64,000 bases of DNA, from positions 3,286,001 to 3,350,000 of the forward strand of contig NZ_CP135921.1 in assembly GCF_032397745.1 (NCBI RefSeq). The letters are read 5' to 3'. This DNA comes from Bradyrhizobium prioriisuperbiae (GTDB lineage Bacteria > Pseudomonadota > Alphaproteobacteria > Rhizobiales > Xanthobacteraceae). Shown here piece by piece: positions 8,804-17,367 of the stretch; position 1 is the first letter of the stretch, and each line of letters starts with the position of its first letter. The position numbers were made by a program, and so were the translations under genes. The notes under the pieces are model-generated. The model saw only the letters and a list, made by a program, of their open reading frames with translations. It was not told the origin of the DNA and did no database searches.

Positions 8804-10153
8804 TTACTTCTCCCTGAACGCGCGCATCAGCTGGTCGTGCAGCGGCTTGGCGAGGTAGGACAGCATGGTGCGCTCGCCGGTCTGCACGAAGGTCTCGACC
8901 GGCATGCCGGGGATGATCTTGACGTTGCCCAGACGCGCGATCTCCTCCGGCGTCATCGAGACGCGAATGGTGTAGGTGCTCAGCCCGGTGCGCTGGTCGG
9001 TGGTGGTGTCGGGAGAGACCCGGCTCACCGTGCCATTCAGCTCCGGCGTGGTGCGCTGGTTGAAGGCGGAAAATCGCAGCAGCGTGCTCTGGCCGATCTG
9101 CACCTTGTCGATGTCCTGCGGATTGACCTTGGCTTCGACCGAGAGATTTTCGCCTTGCGGCACGATCATCATAATGGCCTCGCCGGCGGTGATCACGCCG
9201 CCGACGGTGTGAACCGTCGACTGCAGCACCATGCCGTCCTGCGGCGCGCGAATCTCGATACGCCGCAGCTGGTCCTCGGCCGCGATCTTGCGCTCAACCG
9301 CCTCGCCGATCTTGTCGTTGGCTTCGCGCAGGTCTTTCGAGATTTCGCTGATCGCATCCCTGTCGATTTGGATGATCTGCAGTTCGATTTCGGCAATCTT
9401 GCCTCGGGCCTGCGCGCGGGTCGCGGTCAGCTGCGCCCGCTCGCCGGTCAGCCGGGCCGCCTCGCGTTCGACCTGCGTAATCCGCGCAATTTGCACCAGA
9501 TTCTGCGCATACAGGATTCGAACTGCGGAAAGTTCCTTCTCAACCAGAGCGATTTCGCGGGTTTTCGCCTCTTCCTGTGCGGCGAGACCACCGATCTCCT
9601 CGTTCAGTTGGGTGATGCGCTCCTTCAGCTGTGCCTTCTGTCCGGTCCGGCCAGTCGAGCGAACCTCGAACAGCTTGGCCTCGCTCTCCATCACGGCGCG
9701 AACGTCGGGATTGGTTGCCTGGTCGTGCAGTGCGGTCGGAAACGCAATTGTGTGTGGCGGGGTATGCTCCTCGGTTTCGGTACGGGTGCGAAGCGACCTC
9801 AGTTCTGCTTCGAGCCGCGCCGCCCGCGCCAATAGGCCGTTGAGGCTCTTGCTGACGATGGCAAGGCTCGCCCGGGTCACGGTGTCGTCCAGTCGCACCA
9901 CCACGTCGCCTGCCTTGACCAGGTCGCCGTCACGCGCGCGCACCTCGCCGACCACGCCGCCGGTCGGATGCTGCACCTTCTTCACATTGGAATCGACCAC
10001 CACCGATCCCGGCGCGATCAGGGCGCCCGAAATCAGCGCGGTCGAGGCCCAGCCGCCGAGGCCGCCGGCCAGCAGCAGGACAACCACCAGCCCGACCATC
10101 AGGTGCAGGCGGATCGAACGGCGCGAGGGTCCAGTCGTTGTGGTGTTTGTCAT
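8804..10153 (-). CDS. Type I secretion periplasmic adaptor (HlyD/PrtE family)
   Basis: 449 residues. One N-terminal membrane helix (LMVGLVVVLLLAGGLGGW) is followed by the first lipoyl half (VVVDSNVKKVQHPTGGVVGE, then VRARDGDLVKAGD). A long coiled coil (about 110-280), the second lipoyl half (RIEIRAPQDGMVLQSTVHTV) and a beta-barrel end with PGMPVETFVQTGERT complete the membrane-fusion protein of a type I system. The start overlaps the end of the ABC exporter by four bases. It would connect that exporter to a TolC-like channel, which is not in this window. The likely cargo is the repeat protein at 19322. Confidence 0.92.
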   Translation of the reverse strand: MTNTTTTGPSRRSIRLHLMVGLVVVLLLAGGLGGWASTALISGALIAPGSVVVDSNVKKVQHPTGGVVGEVRARDGDLVKAGDVVVRLDDTVTRASLAIVSKSLNGLLARAARLEAELRSLRTRTETEEHTPPHTIAFPTALHDQATNPDVRAVMESEAKLFEVRSTGRTGQKAQLKERITQLNEEIGGLAAQEEAKTREIALVEKELSAVRILYAQNLVQIARITQVEREAARLTGERAQLTATRAQARGKIAEIELQIIQIDRDAISEISKDLREANDKIGEAVERKIAAEDQLRRIEIRAPQDGMVLQSTVHTVGGVITAGEAIMMIVPQGENLSVEAKVNPQDIDKVQIGQSTLLRFSAFNQRTTPELNGTVSRVSPDTTTDQRTGLSTYTIRVSMTPEEIARLGNVKIIPGMPVETFVQTGERTMLSYLAKPLHDQLMRAFREK

Positions 10154-11916
10154 GATTTTGCGACTCCGCCTTCCGCCACGATCTTGATCGGATTCGGTGG
10201 TGGCGCCGGCTGCGCCTTTTGCATGACCTGGCCGAGCACGGTCTCCTTGGGGCCGAAGGCCTGCGCGCGGCCGTCTTTCACCACCAGCAGCAGGTCGACG
10301 CCCTCGATCGCCACCGGCCGGTGCGCGATCACCACCACGACCGCGCCGCGATCGCGCGCAGATCGAATGGCGCGTGTCAACGCTTCGTCGCCTTCCGCGT
10401 CGAGGTTCGAATTCGGCTCATCCAGCACGATCAGGAACGGCTTGCCGTACAGCGCGCGCGCCAGCGCAATGCGCTGGGCCTGTCCGGCCGACAGCACGCT
10501 GCCGCGTTCGCCGATCTGGGTGTCATAGCCGTTGGTCATGCCAACGATCAGCCCGTGCACGCCGGCATCCTTCGCGGCATCGATGATGTCGTCGGACTTG
10601 GCGTCGGGATCGAAGCGGCTGATGTTCTGGCCGATCGAACCGGCGAACAGTTCGACATCCTGCGGCAGGTACCCGATGTGGCGGCCCAGGATGTCGGGCT
10701 CCCACTGGTCGATCGCCGCGGCATCGAGCCGGACCTTGCCGCGTGCCGGCTGCCAGACGCCGACCAGCGCCCGTGCCAGCGACGATTTGCCGGACCCGCT
10801 GGGACCGATGATGCCCAGCCCATGGCCGGCATCGAGCGAGAAGCTCACGTCGGAGATGACAACCTTCTGGGTGCCGGGCGGCACGATGCTGATATTCTCG
10901 GCCACCAGGCGCTGCGTCGGTGGCTGCAGCCGGATCAGTTCCTGTTGCGGGGGCAGCGCTGCGAGCAGTTTGCTGAGGCGATGCCAGCTCTGCCGCGCGG
11001 CGGTGAAACTCTTCCAGTGGGCGATGGCGAGGTCCACCGGCGCCAGCGCCCGCGCGCTCAGGATCGAGCCGGCGATGATGATTCCGGCCGTCGCCTCCTG
11101 GTGGATCACGAGATAGGCGCCGACCCCGAGCACCGCCGATTGCAGCATCATGCGCGCAACCTTGGCGATCGATCCGAGGCCGCCGGTGACGTCGCTGCTG
11201 CGTCGGTTGTCGGCAAGATACTCGTCGTTGATTTTGCCCCAGCGCCGGGTGTGGTGCCCCGTCATTCCCATTGCGACCACGACTTCGGCATTGCGCCGGC
11301 TCGCCGCGGCGAGATCGTTGCGGCGCATCGACAGCGTAATGGCGTCGCGCATCGGACCCCGCGCCAGCACTTCCGTCAGCAGGGTGATAATGATCAGGAT
11401 GATCGCTCCGATCAGCGCGGTCACGCCGATCATGGTGTGAAAGGCGAAACAGACCGCGAGATACAGCGGCAGCCACGGCAGGTCGAACAGGGCGCTCGGT
11501 CCCATGCCGGACAGGAACGACCTGACATTGTCGAGATCGCGCAATGGCTGCAGGCCATCATTGTTGCCGCCAGCGACCAGCGGCACGCGGACGACGGATT
11601 CGAACACCCGGTGTCCGACCGCTTCATCGAGCGACGTCCCGATCCGCACCAGGACCCGCGCGCGGATCACGTCGAGAATGCCCTGGGCGATATACAATCC
11701 GCCGGCGAGGATGATCAGGCCGACCAGCGTCGGCACGCTGCGGCTCGGCAGCACCCGGTCATAGACCTCCAGCATGAACAGCGAGCCGTTGAGATACAGC
11801 AGGTTGATCATGCAGCTCATGATGCCGACGCCGATGAAGGCGTTGCGGCAGGCGCGCAATGCCTCGCCGAGTTCGGAGCGCCGGCGTCCCGGCACGGGAC
11901 CTGAAGGAGCAGCCAT
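10150..11916 (-). CDS. Type I secretion ABC transporter, permease-ATPase (PrtD family)
   Basis: 588 residues from the ATG at 11916. Six membrane helices are followed by a nucleotide-binding domain with Walker A (IIGPSGSGKSS), Q-loop (GYLPQDVELFAG), signature (LSAGQAQRIALARAL), Walker B (FLIVLDEPNSNLD) and the switch His (VIAHRP). The length and the text MLEVYDRVLPSRSVPTLVGL fit the PrtD/LapB-like branch without a C39 peptidase domain. It exports unfolded proteins carrying a C-terminal signal, using the adaptor encoded just downstream. It lies in the same direction as, but about 190 bases after, the sulfotransferase operon, so it may have its own promoter. Confidence 0.93.
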   Translation of the reverse strand: MAAPSGPVPGRRRSELGEALRACRNAFIGVGIMSCMINLLYLNGSLFMLEVYDRVLPSRSVPTLVGLIILAGGLYIAQGILDVIRARVLVRIGTSLDEAVGHRVFESVVRVPLVAGGNNDGLQPLRDLDNVRSFLSGMGPSALFDLPWLPLYLAVCFAFHTMIGVTALIGAIILIIITLLTEVLARGPMRDAITLSMRRNDLAAASRRNAEVVVAMGMTGHHTRRWGKINDEYLADNRRSSDVTGGLGSIAKVARMMLQSAVLGVGAYLVIHQEATAGIIIAGSILSARALAPVDLAIAHWKSFTAARQSWHRLSKLLAALPPQQELIRLQPPTQRLVAENISIVPPGTQKVVISDVSFSLDAGHGLGIIGPSGSGKSSLARALVGVWQPARGKVRLDAAAIDQWEPDILGRHIGYLPQDVELFAGSIGQNISRFDPDAKSDDIIDAAKDAGVHGLIVGMTNGYDTQIGERGSVLSAGQAQRIALARALYGKPFLIVLDEPNSNLDAEGDEALTRAIRSARDRGAVVVVIAHRPVAIEGVDLLLVVKDGRAQAFGPKETVLGQVMQKAQPAPPPNPIKIVAEGGVAKS

Positions 11917-12110
11917 CAATCCTGATCTTTCGTCATGGGTTTAAGAAGCTGGGTCTAAAAACCGGGTCCAAACTACACGGGCCCGAAATCCTGGGTTGTG
12001 AGTTTTGGCACAAAATCATGAGCGCGAAACGACGGACGCAGGTCTCAGTCCCCTGCGAAGCCGATACCCACTTCTATCGATTTGGGCGGCCAGCGTCCAA
12101 TTTCGTCGTA

Positions 12111-13118
12111 TTAACCTAAACTTACGGCGTGCGCGGTCGGCTGCCCCAGGCGCTTGGCCTCCAACTGGCGGTAGAGTTCGGTGAGCCAGCGGTCGGCGAG
12201 GTCGCGGACGGTCGCGGTAGCGTCGTGCTGCTTGCCTGCGCTGTCATTGACGAAGGCGTCGCCGGGCATCTTCGCATTGCGGGAACCGGCCTCAGTCAGC
12301 ACGGTCTGCTCGTGTGCATCCGTGGCAATCCCGAAGTGCGGCATGATCAGCGTCGACACCGCCTGTGGCAGTTGCCGGTGGTTGATCAGGAGTCCACCGT
12401 CGGGTGTGTCATGCCGCACCATGGGCTCGCAGATGCCGGCCAGAACGCGCGCCTGATACTCCGCCGGCGCCTGCCATGAGAGGTCGGGATTGAGGCCGAA
12501 CCGGTCGGCGCCGACAAGTTGGGGCAGCATCTGCATGCCGGGCTGCCGCCGATGCGACACGAGCACCTCGACCGGATCACGGTACAGGAAGATCCAGGGC
12601 ACCGTCGGGAAAGCGCGGCGGAACAGCGCCAGGTCGCGGGTATGCCAGCAATCGAGCTTGACCACGAACAGCCGCTCGTCGCCGCGCCGCGCCTGGCCGA
12701 ACGCAGAGATCATCCACTGCAGCCAGCGGACCTGGTCGTCTTCGCTCAGATCCGGATTGATCCGCCGGGCATTCACCACCGTGTCGACCGGGCCGGCTTC
12801 GGAGATGGCGATGGCGCCGGGCAGGGCGCCCAGCATCTGCGACACCAGTGTCGAGCCGCAGCGCGACATGTGGAAGATGAAGCCGTCGGGCTGCAGATGC
12901 CGGTTGGCCTGCAGCCACTCCGGCAGCCGTTCGATCGGCGTTTGATAGCGGAACAGCCGGTTGAACGGTTTGCGCAGGGCGTGCTGGACGGAATCGTCGA
13001 AGAACGGTTCCCGCAGCGGCTGTTCGCCGAAAAACGACCAGTCCACCCGCAACGTATCGTCGCGCCAGGAGGCCGCGACCGGGAGCCAGCCGGTCGGCGG
13101 CAACCGCCTGCCGCTCAT
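12111..13118 (-). CDS. Sulfotransferase-family protein
   Basis: 335 residues. The PAPS 5'-phosphosulfate loop is seen as FHMSRCGSTLVSQMLGALPG (about residues 82-101) and a 3'-phosphate-binding region as IFLYRDPVEVLVSHRRQPGM. The N-terminal 75 residues are an extra domain not typical of the core fold. The reaction would be sulfate transfer from PAPS to a hydroxyl or amine; the acceptor is unknown. Its ATG overlaps the stop of the Nif11-like gene by four bases. It is the last gene of a four-gene overlapping set (GNAT, hydroxylase, Nif11-like, sulfotransferase) placed just before the type I exporter genes, so a peptide or surface substrate is plausible. Confidence 0.82.
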   Translation of the reverse strand: MSGRRLPPTGWLPVAASWRDDTLRVDWSFFGEQPLREPFFDDSVQHALRKPFNRLFRYQTPIERLPEWLQANRHLQPDGFIFHMSRCGSTLVSQMLGALPGAIAISEAGPVDTVVNARRINPDLSEDDQVRWLQWMISAFGQARRGDERLFVVKLDCWHTRDLALFRRAFPTVPWIFLYRDPVEVLVSHRRQPGMQMLPQLVGADRFGLNPDLSWQAPAEYQARVLAGICEPMVRHDTPDGGLLINHRQLPQAVSTLIMPHFGIATDAHEQTVLTEAGSRNAKMPGDAFVNDSAGKQHDATATVRDLADRWLTELYRQLEAKRLGQPTAHAVSLG

Positions 13119-13360
13119 GAGATCGTGGAGCGTGCGTTGAACACGCGTGATGTCGTGCGCATCGCGGTCCAGACGTCATCGGCGGCAAAGCAGAAGCCGC
13201 GCTCCTGTCCCATCCGGATCACCAGGGCGATGAATTGGTCGATGTCGGCCATTGCGCGCAGATCGTCATGCAGTTCGACAGTGTCGAGTACGAAGCCGCA
13301 GAACTGGTCCAGCTGATCGTCTCCGCTGTCTTGCTCCTCGTGCGACGATGGGTCTGTCAC
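13115..13360 (-). CDS. Small Nif11-like protein
   Basis: 81 residues. The segment FCGFVLDTVELHDDLRAMAD, followed by IDQFIALVIRMGQERGFCFA and an acidic AADDVW, has the Nif11 pattern: a short helix, L..M.D..QFI, then .G..F...D. Nif11 domains occur as leader peptides of ribosomally made natural products and as stand-alone small proteins near nitrogenase genes. No Gly-Gly cleavage site and no Cys/Ser/Thr-rich core follows, because the protein ends with VFNARSTIS. It overlaps both neighbours by four bases, between a dioxygenase-like hydroxylase and a sulfotransferase, so it probably acts with them as a binding or recognition peptide. The family call is by eye. Confidence 0.65.
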   Translation of the reverse strand: MTDPSSHEEQDSGDDQLDQFCGFVLDTVELHDDLRAMADIDQFIALVIRMGQERGFCFAADDVWTAMRTTSRVFNARSTIS

Positions 13361-13983
13361 AGGGCTGCCTCCTGCTCTGCAGTACAGGCTGCCTGTCGGA
13401 GCATGCCCGCGATCCAGTCGTTGACGGTGGCGTCGATCACGAGGTGCACGCGGCTGCTGGTGCCCCGGTTGGCCACGCTGTGCGGATCGGAGAGCCGCAG
13501 ATACCAGCAGCTGCCCGCTGTCATCGCCAGCCGCCGGCCGTTCAGGCGGAAGTCCACATCCGAATTTGTGATCACCGGGATATGCAGCCGCACCACGCCG
13601 TCCTCGAAGCTGAGGTCATAGTCGGAATGTTCCTTGATGACCGATCCTGGCGTCAGCTGCATCAGGCGAACCGCCAGCAGCGGACATGGGAATGTCGCCA
13701 GCACCTCGCGGAAACAGGGGCAGCGATCGAGGATCGGAGTGTCGACGAATTCCGTGGCGGACGGATTGGAAAAGATCATCATCACCGGATGGGTGGCGCC
13801 GGCCTGGGCCCGCAACGGAATGACGCTCCATTCGCCCTCGTAGTTCTGGGGCACGAAGTGGTCGATCCATTCGCCCTTCGACAGGCTCTCCAGGTCGCGC
13901 CGCAAGGCGTCTGCATCAAAGTCGAACGGCAGGCGCACCTGGTCGGGCAGCCGCGGTGACGCCCTGCCGTTTGCCCCCGTCAT
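13357..13983 (-). CDS. Aspartyl/asparaginyl beta-hydroxylase-domain protein
   Basis: 208 residues with the double-stranded beta-helix features of Fe(II)/2-oxoglutarate hydroxylases of the AspH type. These are the metal HxD (IKEHSDYD, H119 and D121), a distal His in LSDPHSVANRG (H168), and the RVHLVID strand near the end. The enzyme would hydroxylate Asp/Asn side chains or a related small molecule. The gene is coupled by four-base overlaps to a GNAT gene upstream and a Nif11-like gene downstream. The protein has no signal peptide and should be cytoplasmic. Assignment of the fold is good; the substrate is unknown. Confidence 0.82.
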   Translation of the reverse strand: MTGANGRASPRLPDQVRLPFDFDADALRRDLESLSKGEWIDHFVPQNYEGEWSVIPLRAQAGATHPVMMIFSNPSATEFVDTPILDRCPCFREVLATFPCPLLAVRLMQLTPGSVIKEHSDYDLSFEDGVVRLHIPVITNSDVDFRLNGRRLAMTAGSCWYLRLSDPHSVANRGTSSRVHLVIDATVNDWIAGMLRQAACTAEQEAAL

Positions 13984-14546
13984 GGCTGTTTCGCCTCGTC
14001 CAGCGGGCGCCAGCGCAGCTCGATATGGGCTTCGTCGCCATTGCCGGTGTCGCGAAAGCCGAGCCGGCCAAACATCTTTAGGGACGCCGCGTTGTTGGCC
14101 ATGACGATCGCCCGCACACCGCCCCGCGCCGTGGCATGCGCCATCACCGATTGCACCAGCGCGGTGCCGAGGCCGCGTTGCTGCTGGTCGGGCAAAAGCG
14201 CGATGTCGACGATATAGACCGCGTCGGCTTCATCATGTTCGATCAGTTCGCCGATCGGGCCGTCGGCTGTTTCGACCACCAGTCGGCGCGCCCCGGGGAA
14301 CCGGTCGCGATAACCCTGGCTGCGCGCCCGGTATTGCATGGTCAGGAGATTGTCGATCATCGTTTCCGGCAACCCGCCGAGCCGCAACACGCCGCCGCGG
14401 GTGGCGCGGAACAGCTCGAACAGGAATGCCGCATCCGCGTCTGTGGCGGTCCGCAGGCGCACGTTTGCGCCGGACGCCTCGATCTCGCGCGCGATGTTGG
14501 AGGGCGCTGCATCCTGAGACCTGCTCCCGGCGGCTTCACTGGCCAT
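13980..14546 (-). CDS. GNAT-family N-acetyltransferase
   Basis: 188 residues. The acetyl-CoA binding motif is QQQRGLGTALVQSVMAHA, preceded by the strand VYIVDIALLPD, and the closing region is NNAASLKMFGRLGFRDTG, a standard GNAT motif B. About 30 residues precede the domain. It is the first gene of the four-gene overlapping set that ends in the sulfotransferase. It acetylates an amine, but the acceptor cannot be told. Confidence 0.85.
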   Translation of the reverse strand: MASEAAGSRSQDAAPSNIAREIEASGANVRLRTATDADAAFLFELFRATRGGVLRLGGLPETMIDNLLTMQYRARSQGYRDRFPGARRLVVETADGPIGELIEHDEADAVYIVDIALLPDQQQRGLGTALVQSVMAHATARGGVRAIVMANNAASLKMFGRLGFRDTGNGDEAHIELRWRPLDEAKQP

Positions 14547-14667
14547 GAGATGACACCGTTCGCGATACCATTGTCGTTCGCCGGGATAAAAGCATGCTGG
14601 AATTTTTCACGGCGATCCTTCAGATTGCAGCGACGTTGAAAGAGAGTCCAAACGAGAGCCTGTGAGC

Positions 14668-15006
14668 ATGACCGAGACCAACGCCACTCCCGACGATGCG
14701 CTTCCCGAATTTCTTCTTGTCGAGCATTTCGAACCGTTTGTCGGCAAGATTGTTCGCTTCAAGGGGACGCGTTACGCCTTTCCGCTCCACAGCATCCATC
14801 GCCCTCAGGGCCCCAACTGGGAAAAGCCGGACTGGGTCAAGCGTTACCCCTTCACGCTGATCTTTCGCGGCCCGAAGGAGCGCGATGTGCTGCCTGAAGG
14901 CCTCTATGACTGCGAGATCGAGGGCGGGCCGACTGTCACCATCTATGTCGCGCCGATCATGACGCCGCAGCCCGATTGCCAGGACTACCAGGCCGTCTTT
15001 AATTGA
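14668..15006 (+). CDS. Conserved hypothetical protein
   Basis: 112 residues from the ATG at 14668; a GTG two codons earlier is possible. The sequence is mixed beta with FEPFVGKIVRFKGTRYAFPL, no membrane segment, no signal and no known catalytic motif. It has good codon use for this genome and a GAGAG upstream, and it stands alone between the GNAT gene (divergent) and the tail-collar genes (convergent). I do not recognise a family with a known function. Confidence 0.6.
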   Translation: MTETNATPDDALPEFLLVEHFEPFVGKIVRFKGTRYAFPLHSIHRPQGPNWEKPDWVKRYPFTLIFRGPKERDVLPEGLYDCEIEGGPTVTIYVAPIMTPQPDCQDYQAVFN

Positions 15007-15097
15007 GCACAACGTTGGTCGCGTCGCTCCAATCGAAGTTGCTCAATGAACCGTCGCTGAATGGGGGCCTCACTTTGGCTGAGCCGCAACGCGCCGC

Positions 15098-15658
15098 TCA
15101 GTTTCGTGACGGGAAGATGCCGTTCAGTGCAATGCAGAAATTGATCACCAGATAGGGCTGAATGTTTGTGTGCGGCTGGGTGCCGCCGTTGAGGCCGATA
15201 ACCTGTGGCGCCAGCGTATTGTTAGGCGACTGGTTGCTGTACATCTGGACTTTGTAGTTTCCCGGCGGGTTGATCGATGTGCCCTGCGAGTTGCCAAGCA
15301 CGGCGGTGCTGCTGGGGGTGGGACCATTGCTGGCCGCCCCGGTCGTGCTGTCCGCCATCAGGAGGTGGTTGTGCCGCGTGAGCTCGGTAATGATGAGGGT
15401 ATGATTCTCCTCGCCGGCAAAATCGCCCTGGTTGTAATACGGCCCGCCCTGGGCCTGTCCGTATCCGATCGGCATCCGGCTCTGCAGGTTCGGCAACGCG
15501 AATGTGGTGGTGCCGTTGCCGCCATACATGGTGCCGAGCAGGGAGAACAGCGCCTGATTCTGCGCGATCGCCAGAATCTGCCCGTTGCATTGCAACCAGC
15601 CTCTGGGGGCGAAGTTGAAGGAGAACATCTCGATCTGTCCGACGTAAGGTTGGCTCAT
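15098..15658 (-). CDS. Phage tail-collar domain protein (MdpB/microcystin-dependent protein family)
   Basis: 186 residues. The N-terminus YVGQIEMFSFNFAPRGWLQC and GQILAIAQNQALFSLLGTMY are hallmarks of the tail-collar domain. The C-terminus is YLVINFCIALNGIFPSRN. It is one of three tandem paralogues on the same strand. No other virion gene is near, so this is not a prophage. Such stand-alone collar proteins in rhizobia and cyanobacteria have no settled function; extracellular or fibre-like roles are suspected. No signal peptide is seen. Confidence 0.87.
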   Translation of the reverse strand: MSQPYVGQIEMFSFNFAPRGWLQCNGQILAIAQNQALFSLLGTMYGGNGTTTFALPNLQSRMPIGYGQAQGGPYYNQGDFAGEENHTLIITELTRHNHLLMADSTTGAASNGPTPSSTAVLGNSQGTSINPPGNYKVQMYSNQSPNNTLAPQVIGLNGGTQPHTNIQPYLVINFCIALNGIFPSRN

Positions 15659-15691
15659 CCGAATCGGCTCCGTCTTTAACTTGAATTGTCT

Positions 15692-16255
15692 TTAATTGCG
15701 CGGCGGGAACACGCCCTGCATGGCGATGCAATAATTGAGCGCCAGGTAGGGCTGCATGTTGTTGTGCGGCTGGCCGCCGCCGTTGAAGCTGATCGACTGA
15801 GGTGCGAGGCCGGTCGTCGCCGCGGTCGCGTTCGGGCTGTAGATCTGGGCGTTGTAAGTCGTTCCTCCGCCACCCTTGCCGCCGACGGTGTACTGGCTCA
15901 AGCCCAGCTGATTTCCCGCCGCGGTCGTCGTCGATCCCTGGACCGAGGTGGTGTTGAAGGCGTGGCTGTGCGCGGGAAGCTCATTGACCGTCAGCGACAC
16001 TGCCGTCGTGCCGCCGGTCTGTCCTGAATCATAGTCGCTCAGTCCTGGTCCCTGGCCGACACCGATGGCGCCGCGGCCCTGCAGGTTCGGCAGCCCGAAG
16101 TTCGAGGTGCCGTTGCCGCCATAGTTTGTGCCGAGGATCGAGAACAGTGCGGTGTTCTGCTGGATCGGGATGATCTGGCCGGCGCACAGCGCCCAGCCGC
16201 GCGGTGCGAAATTGAATCCGTAAAGTTCGATCTGTCCGATGTATGGCTCTGTCAT
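15692..16255 (-). CDS. Phage tail-collar domain protein, second paralogue
   Basis: 187 residues, opening with PYIGQIELYGFNFAPRGWAL and closing with YLALNYCIAMQGVFPPRN. The middle part is Gly/Ser/Thr-rich and differs from its neighbours, while both ends are conserved, which is the usual pattern of tail-collar paralogues. It is 33 bases upstream of the 15098-15658 gene and probably in one transcript with it. Confidence 0.87.
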   Translation of the reverse strand: MTEPYIGQIELYGFNFAPRGWALCAGQIIPIQQNTALFSILGTNYGGNGTSNFGLPNLQGRGAIGVGQGPGLSDYDSGQTGGTTAVSLTVNELPAHSHAFNTTSVQGSTTTAAGNQLGLSQYTVGGKGGGGTTYNAQIYSPNATAATTGLAPQSISFNGGGQPHNNMQPYLALNYCIAMQGVFPPRN

Positions 16256-16358
16256 GTCTGTTGTCCTGCGCGCGAACTCTGGGCCTGATTAATAAAAGCC
16301 TTGTCAATAAAGCCCTGGCCGAGTTCTGGCCTTGGCTGAATCTTGGCTCGGTCGAGTC

Positions 16359-16907
16359 TCAGCCCTGGCTTGGATAAATCCCGTAGACAGCGATGCAGTA
16401 CAGCGCTGCCTGATACGGCTGGAGGTTGTTGTGCGGCTGGGTCTGGCCCGTCAGCGAGATGGTCTGGGCGGCCAGCGGCACCTGCTGGTTCGCGGATGCG
16501 TAGGGAATATAGGCGGTCGATTGCTGTGCCGGGTCCATGAACTCGTCGGCGAGGTACGTGGTGCTGTTGGGCGTGGGGGTGTTGCCGCTCACTCCGGTCA
16601 CGACGCTGACGATATGATCGTGCTGGGGGATCGTGTTGGTCGTCAGCGTCACGTTCTCGACGCCCGCGCGCTGACCGATCACATAGGTCGACAGGCCTGG
16701 ACCTGTTCCCATGTGGATGGGGATGCGGCTGCGCATATCCGGAAGCGCGAAGGTGGTGACCCCGTCACCGCCATAGGTTGTGCCGATCAGGTTATAAAGC
16801 GCGTCGTAGTTCGAAATCGCCAGCAGCTGACCGGAACACGTCATGTAGTTGCGAGGTGCGAACGTGCCCCCGAAGAGCATGATCTGTCCGAGATATGGTT
16901 GCGACAT
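16359..16907 (-). CDS. Phage tail-collar domain protein, third paralogue
   Basis: 182 residues, with PYLGQIMLFGGTFAPRNYMT at the N-terminus and YQAALYCIAVYGIYPSQG at the C-terminus. It is more diverged than the other two. It is probably the promoter-proximal gene of the trio, with the AT-rich region 16908-17232 upstream. The trio sits between the type I secretion genes and the big secreted repeat protein. Confidence 0.87.
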   Translation of the reverse strand: MSQPYLGQIMLFGGTFAPRNYMTCSGQLLAISNYDALYNLIGTTYGGDGVTTFALPDMRSRIPIHMGTGPGLSTYVIGQRAGVENVTLTTNTIPQHDHIVSVVTGVSGNTPTPNSTTYLADEFMDPAQQSTAYIPYASANQQVPLAAQTISLTGQTQPHNNLQPYQAALYCIAVYGIYPSQG

Positions 16908-17232
16908 GCCGCGAGCCCCCCTTGCGGACGCACTTCACTTTCATTTCACACAACTGAACAGGGCGTATGACTTTAAATGTCGATACGACTTTGAAAGTCG
17001 ATGCCTGTCGCCGCACGAAACGAACGAGTGCCGAAAACGATAATAAGAAATCAGGATGTAGATTTTTTGGCAGTGATAAAAGTCACACTAGTGTCCTGAA
17101 AGCGCTTGCCGCACACTCGCACGAACTTCGCATTCAGCACACGAGAGCTTACGATCGTCGCGACGCGAGCACAACGGAATTTTGGCGCGCCCGCTTGCTT
17201 TTCATTTTTATCAACCAGACGGTGAATACGAT
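16908..17232. other. AT-richer divergent intergenic region
   Basis: This is about 325 bases between the tail-collar operon (minus) and the methyltransferase unit (plus). It is visibly AT-richer than its neighbours (for example around 17040-17090 and 17195-17230), as expected for promoters. No operator or RNA gene could be identified with confidence. Confidence 0.45.
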
Positions 17233-17367
17233 ATGACGAATTCTTGGGGAACGGGCAGGGTGGTGCGTTGCCTGCCCCAAGTCGAGACACGGGTCGAGAC
17301 GCAGATCGACACATCGGACGACCGGCAGCAGCAAATGCGAATCGATCGAGGGGTGCAACACGCGTGA
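17233..17367 (+). CDS. Possible small upstream ORF coupled to the methyltransferase
   Basis: The ATG at 17233 opens a 44-residue frame (MTNSWGTGRVVRCLPQVETR and on) that ends in a TGA overlapping the GTG proposed as the methyltransferase start (GTGA). The composition is polar and has no domain. The coupling geometry is that of a translated leader, but the upstream ribosome site is weak. The alternative is that the stretch is simply untranslated leader. Confidence 0.25.
   Translation: MTNSWGTGRVVRCLPQVETRVETQIDTSDDRQQQMRIDRGVQHA

Noticed and set aside
10219..11904. 561-residue plus-strand frame opposite the ABC exporter
   Set aside because: The minus strand shows all ABC motifs; the plus frame is a shadow.
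13115..13360. RiPP precursor with a core peptide
   Set aside because: Nif11-like leader pattern is seen, but no GG cleavage site or modified-residue-rich core follows, so a precursor role is not supported.
15098..16907. Prophage remnant
   Set aside because: Three tail-collar proteins occur without capsid, terminase, integrase or lysis genes; the domain also occurs outside phages.
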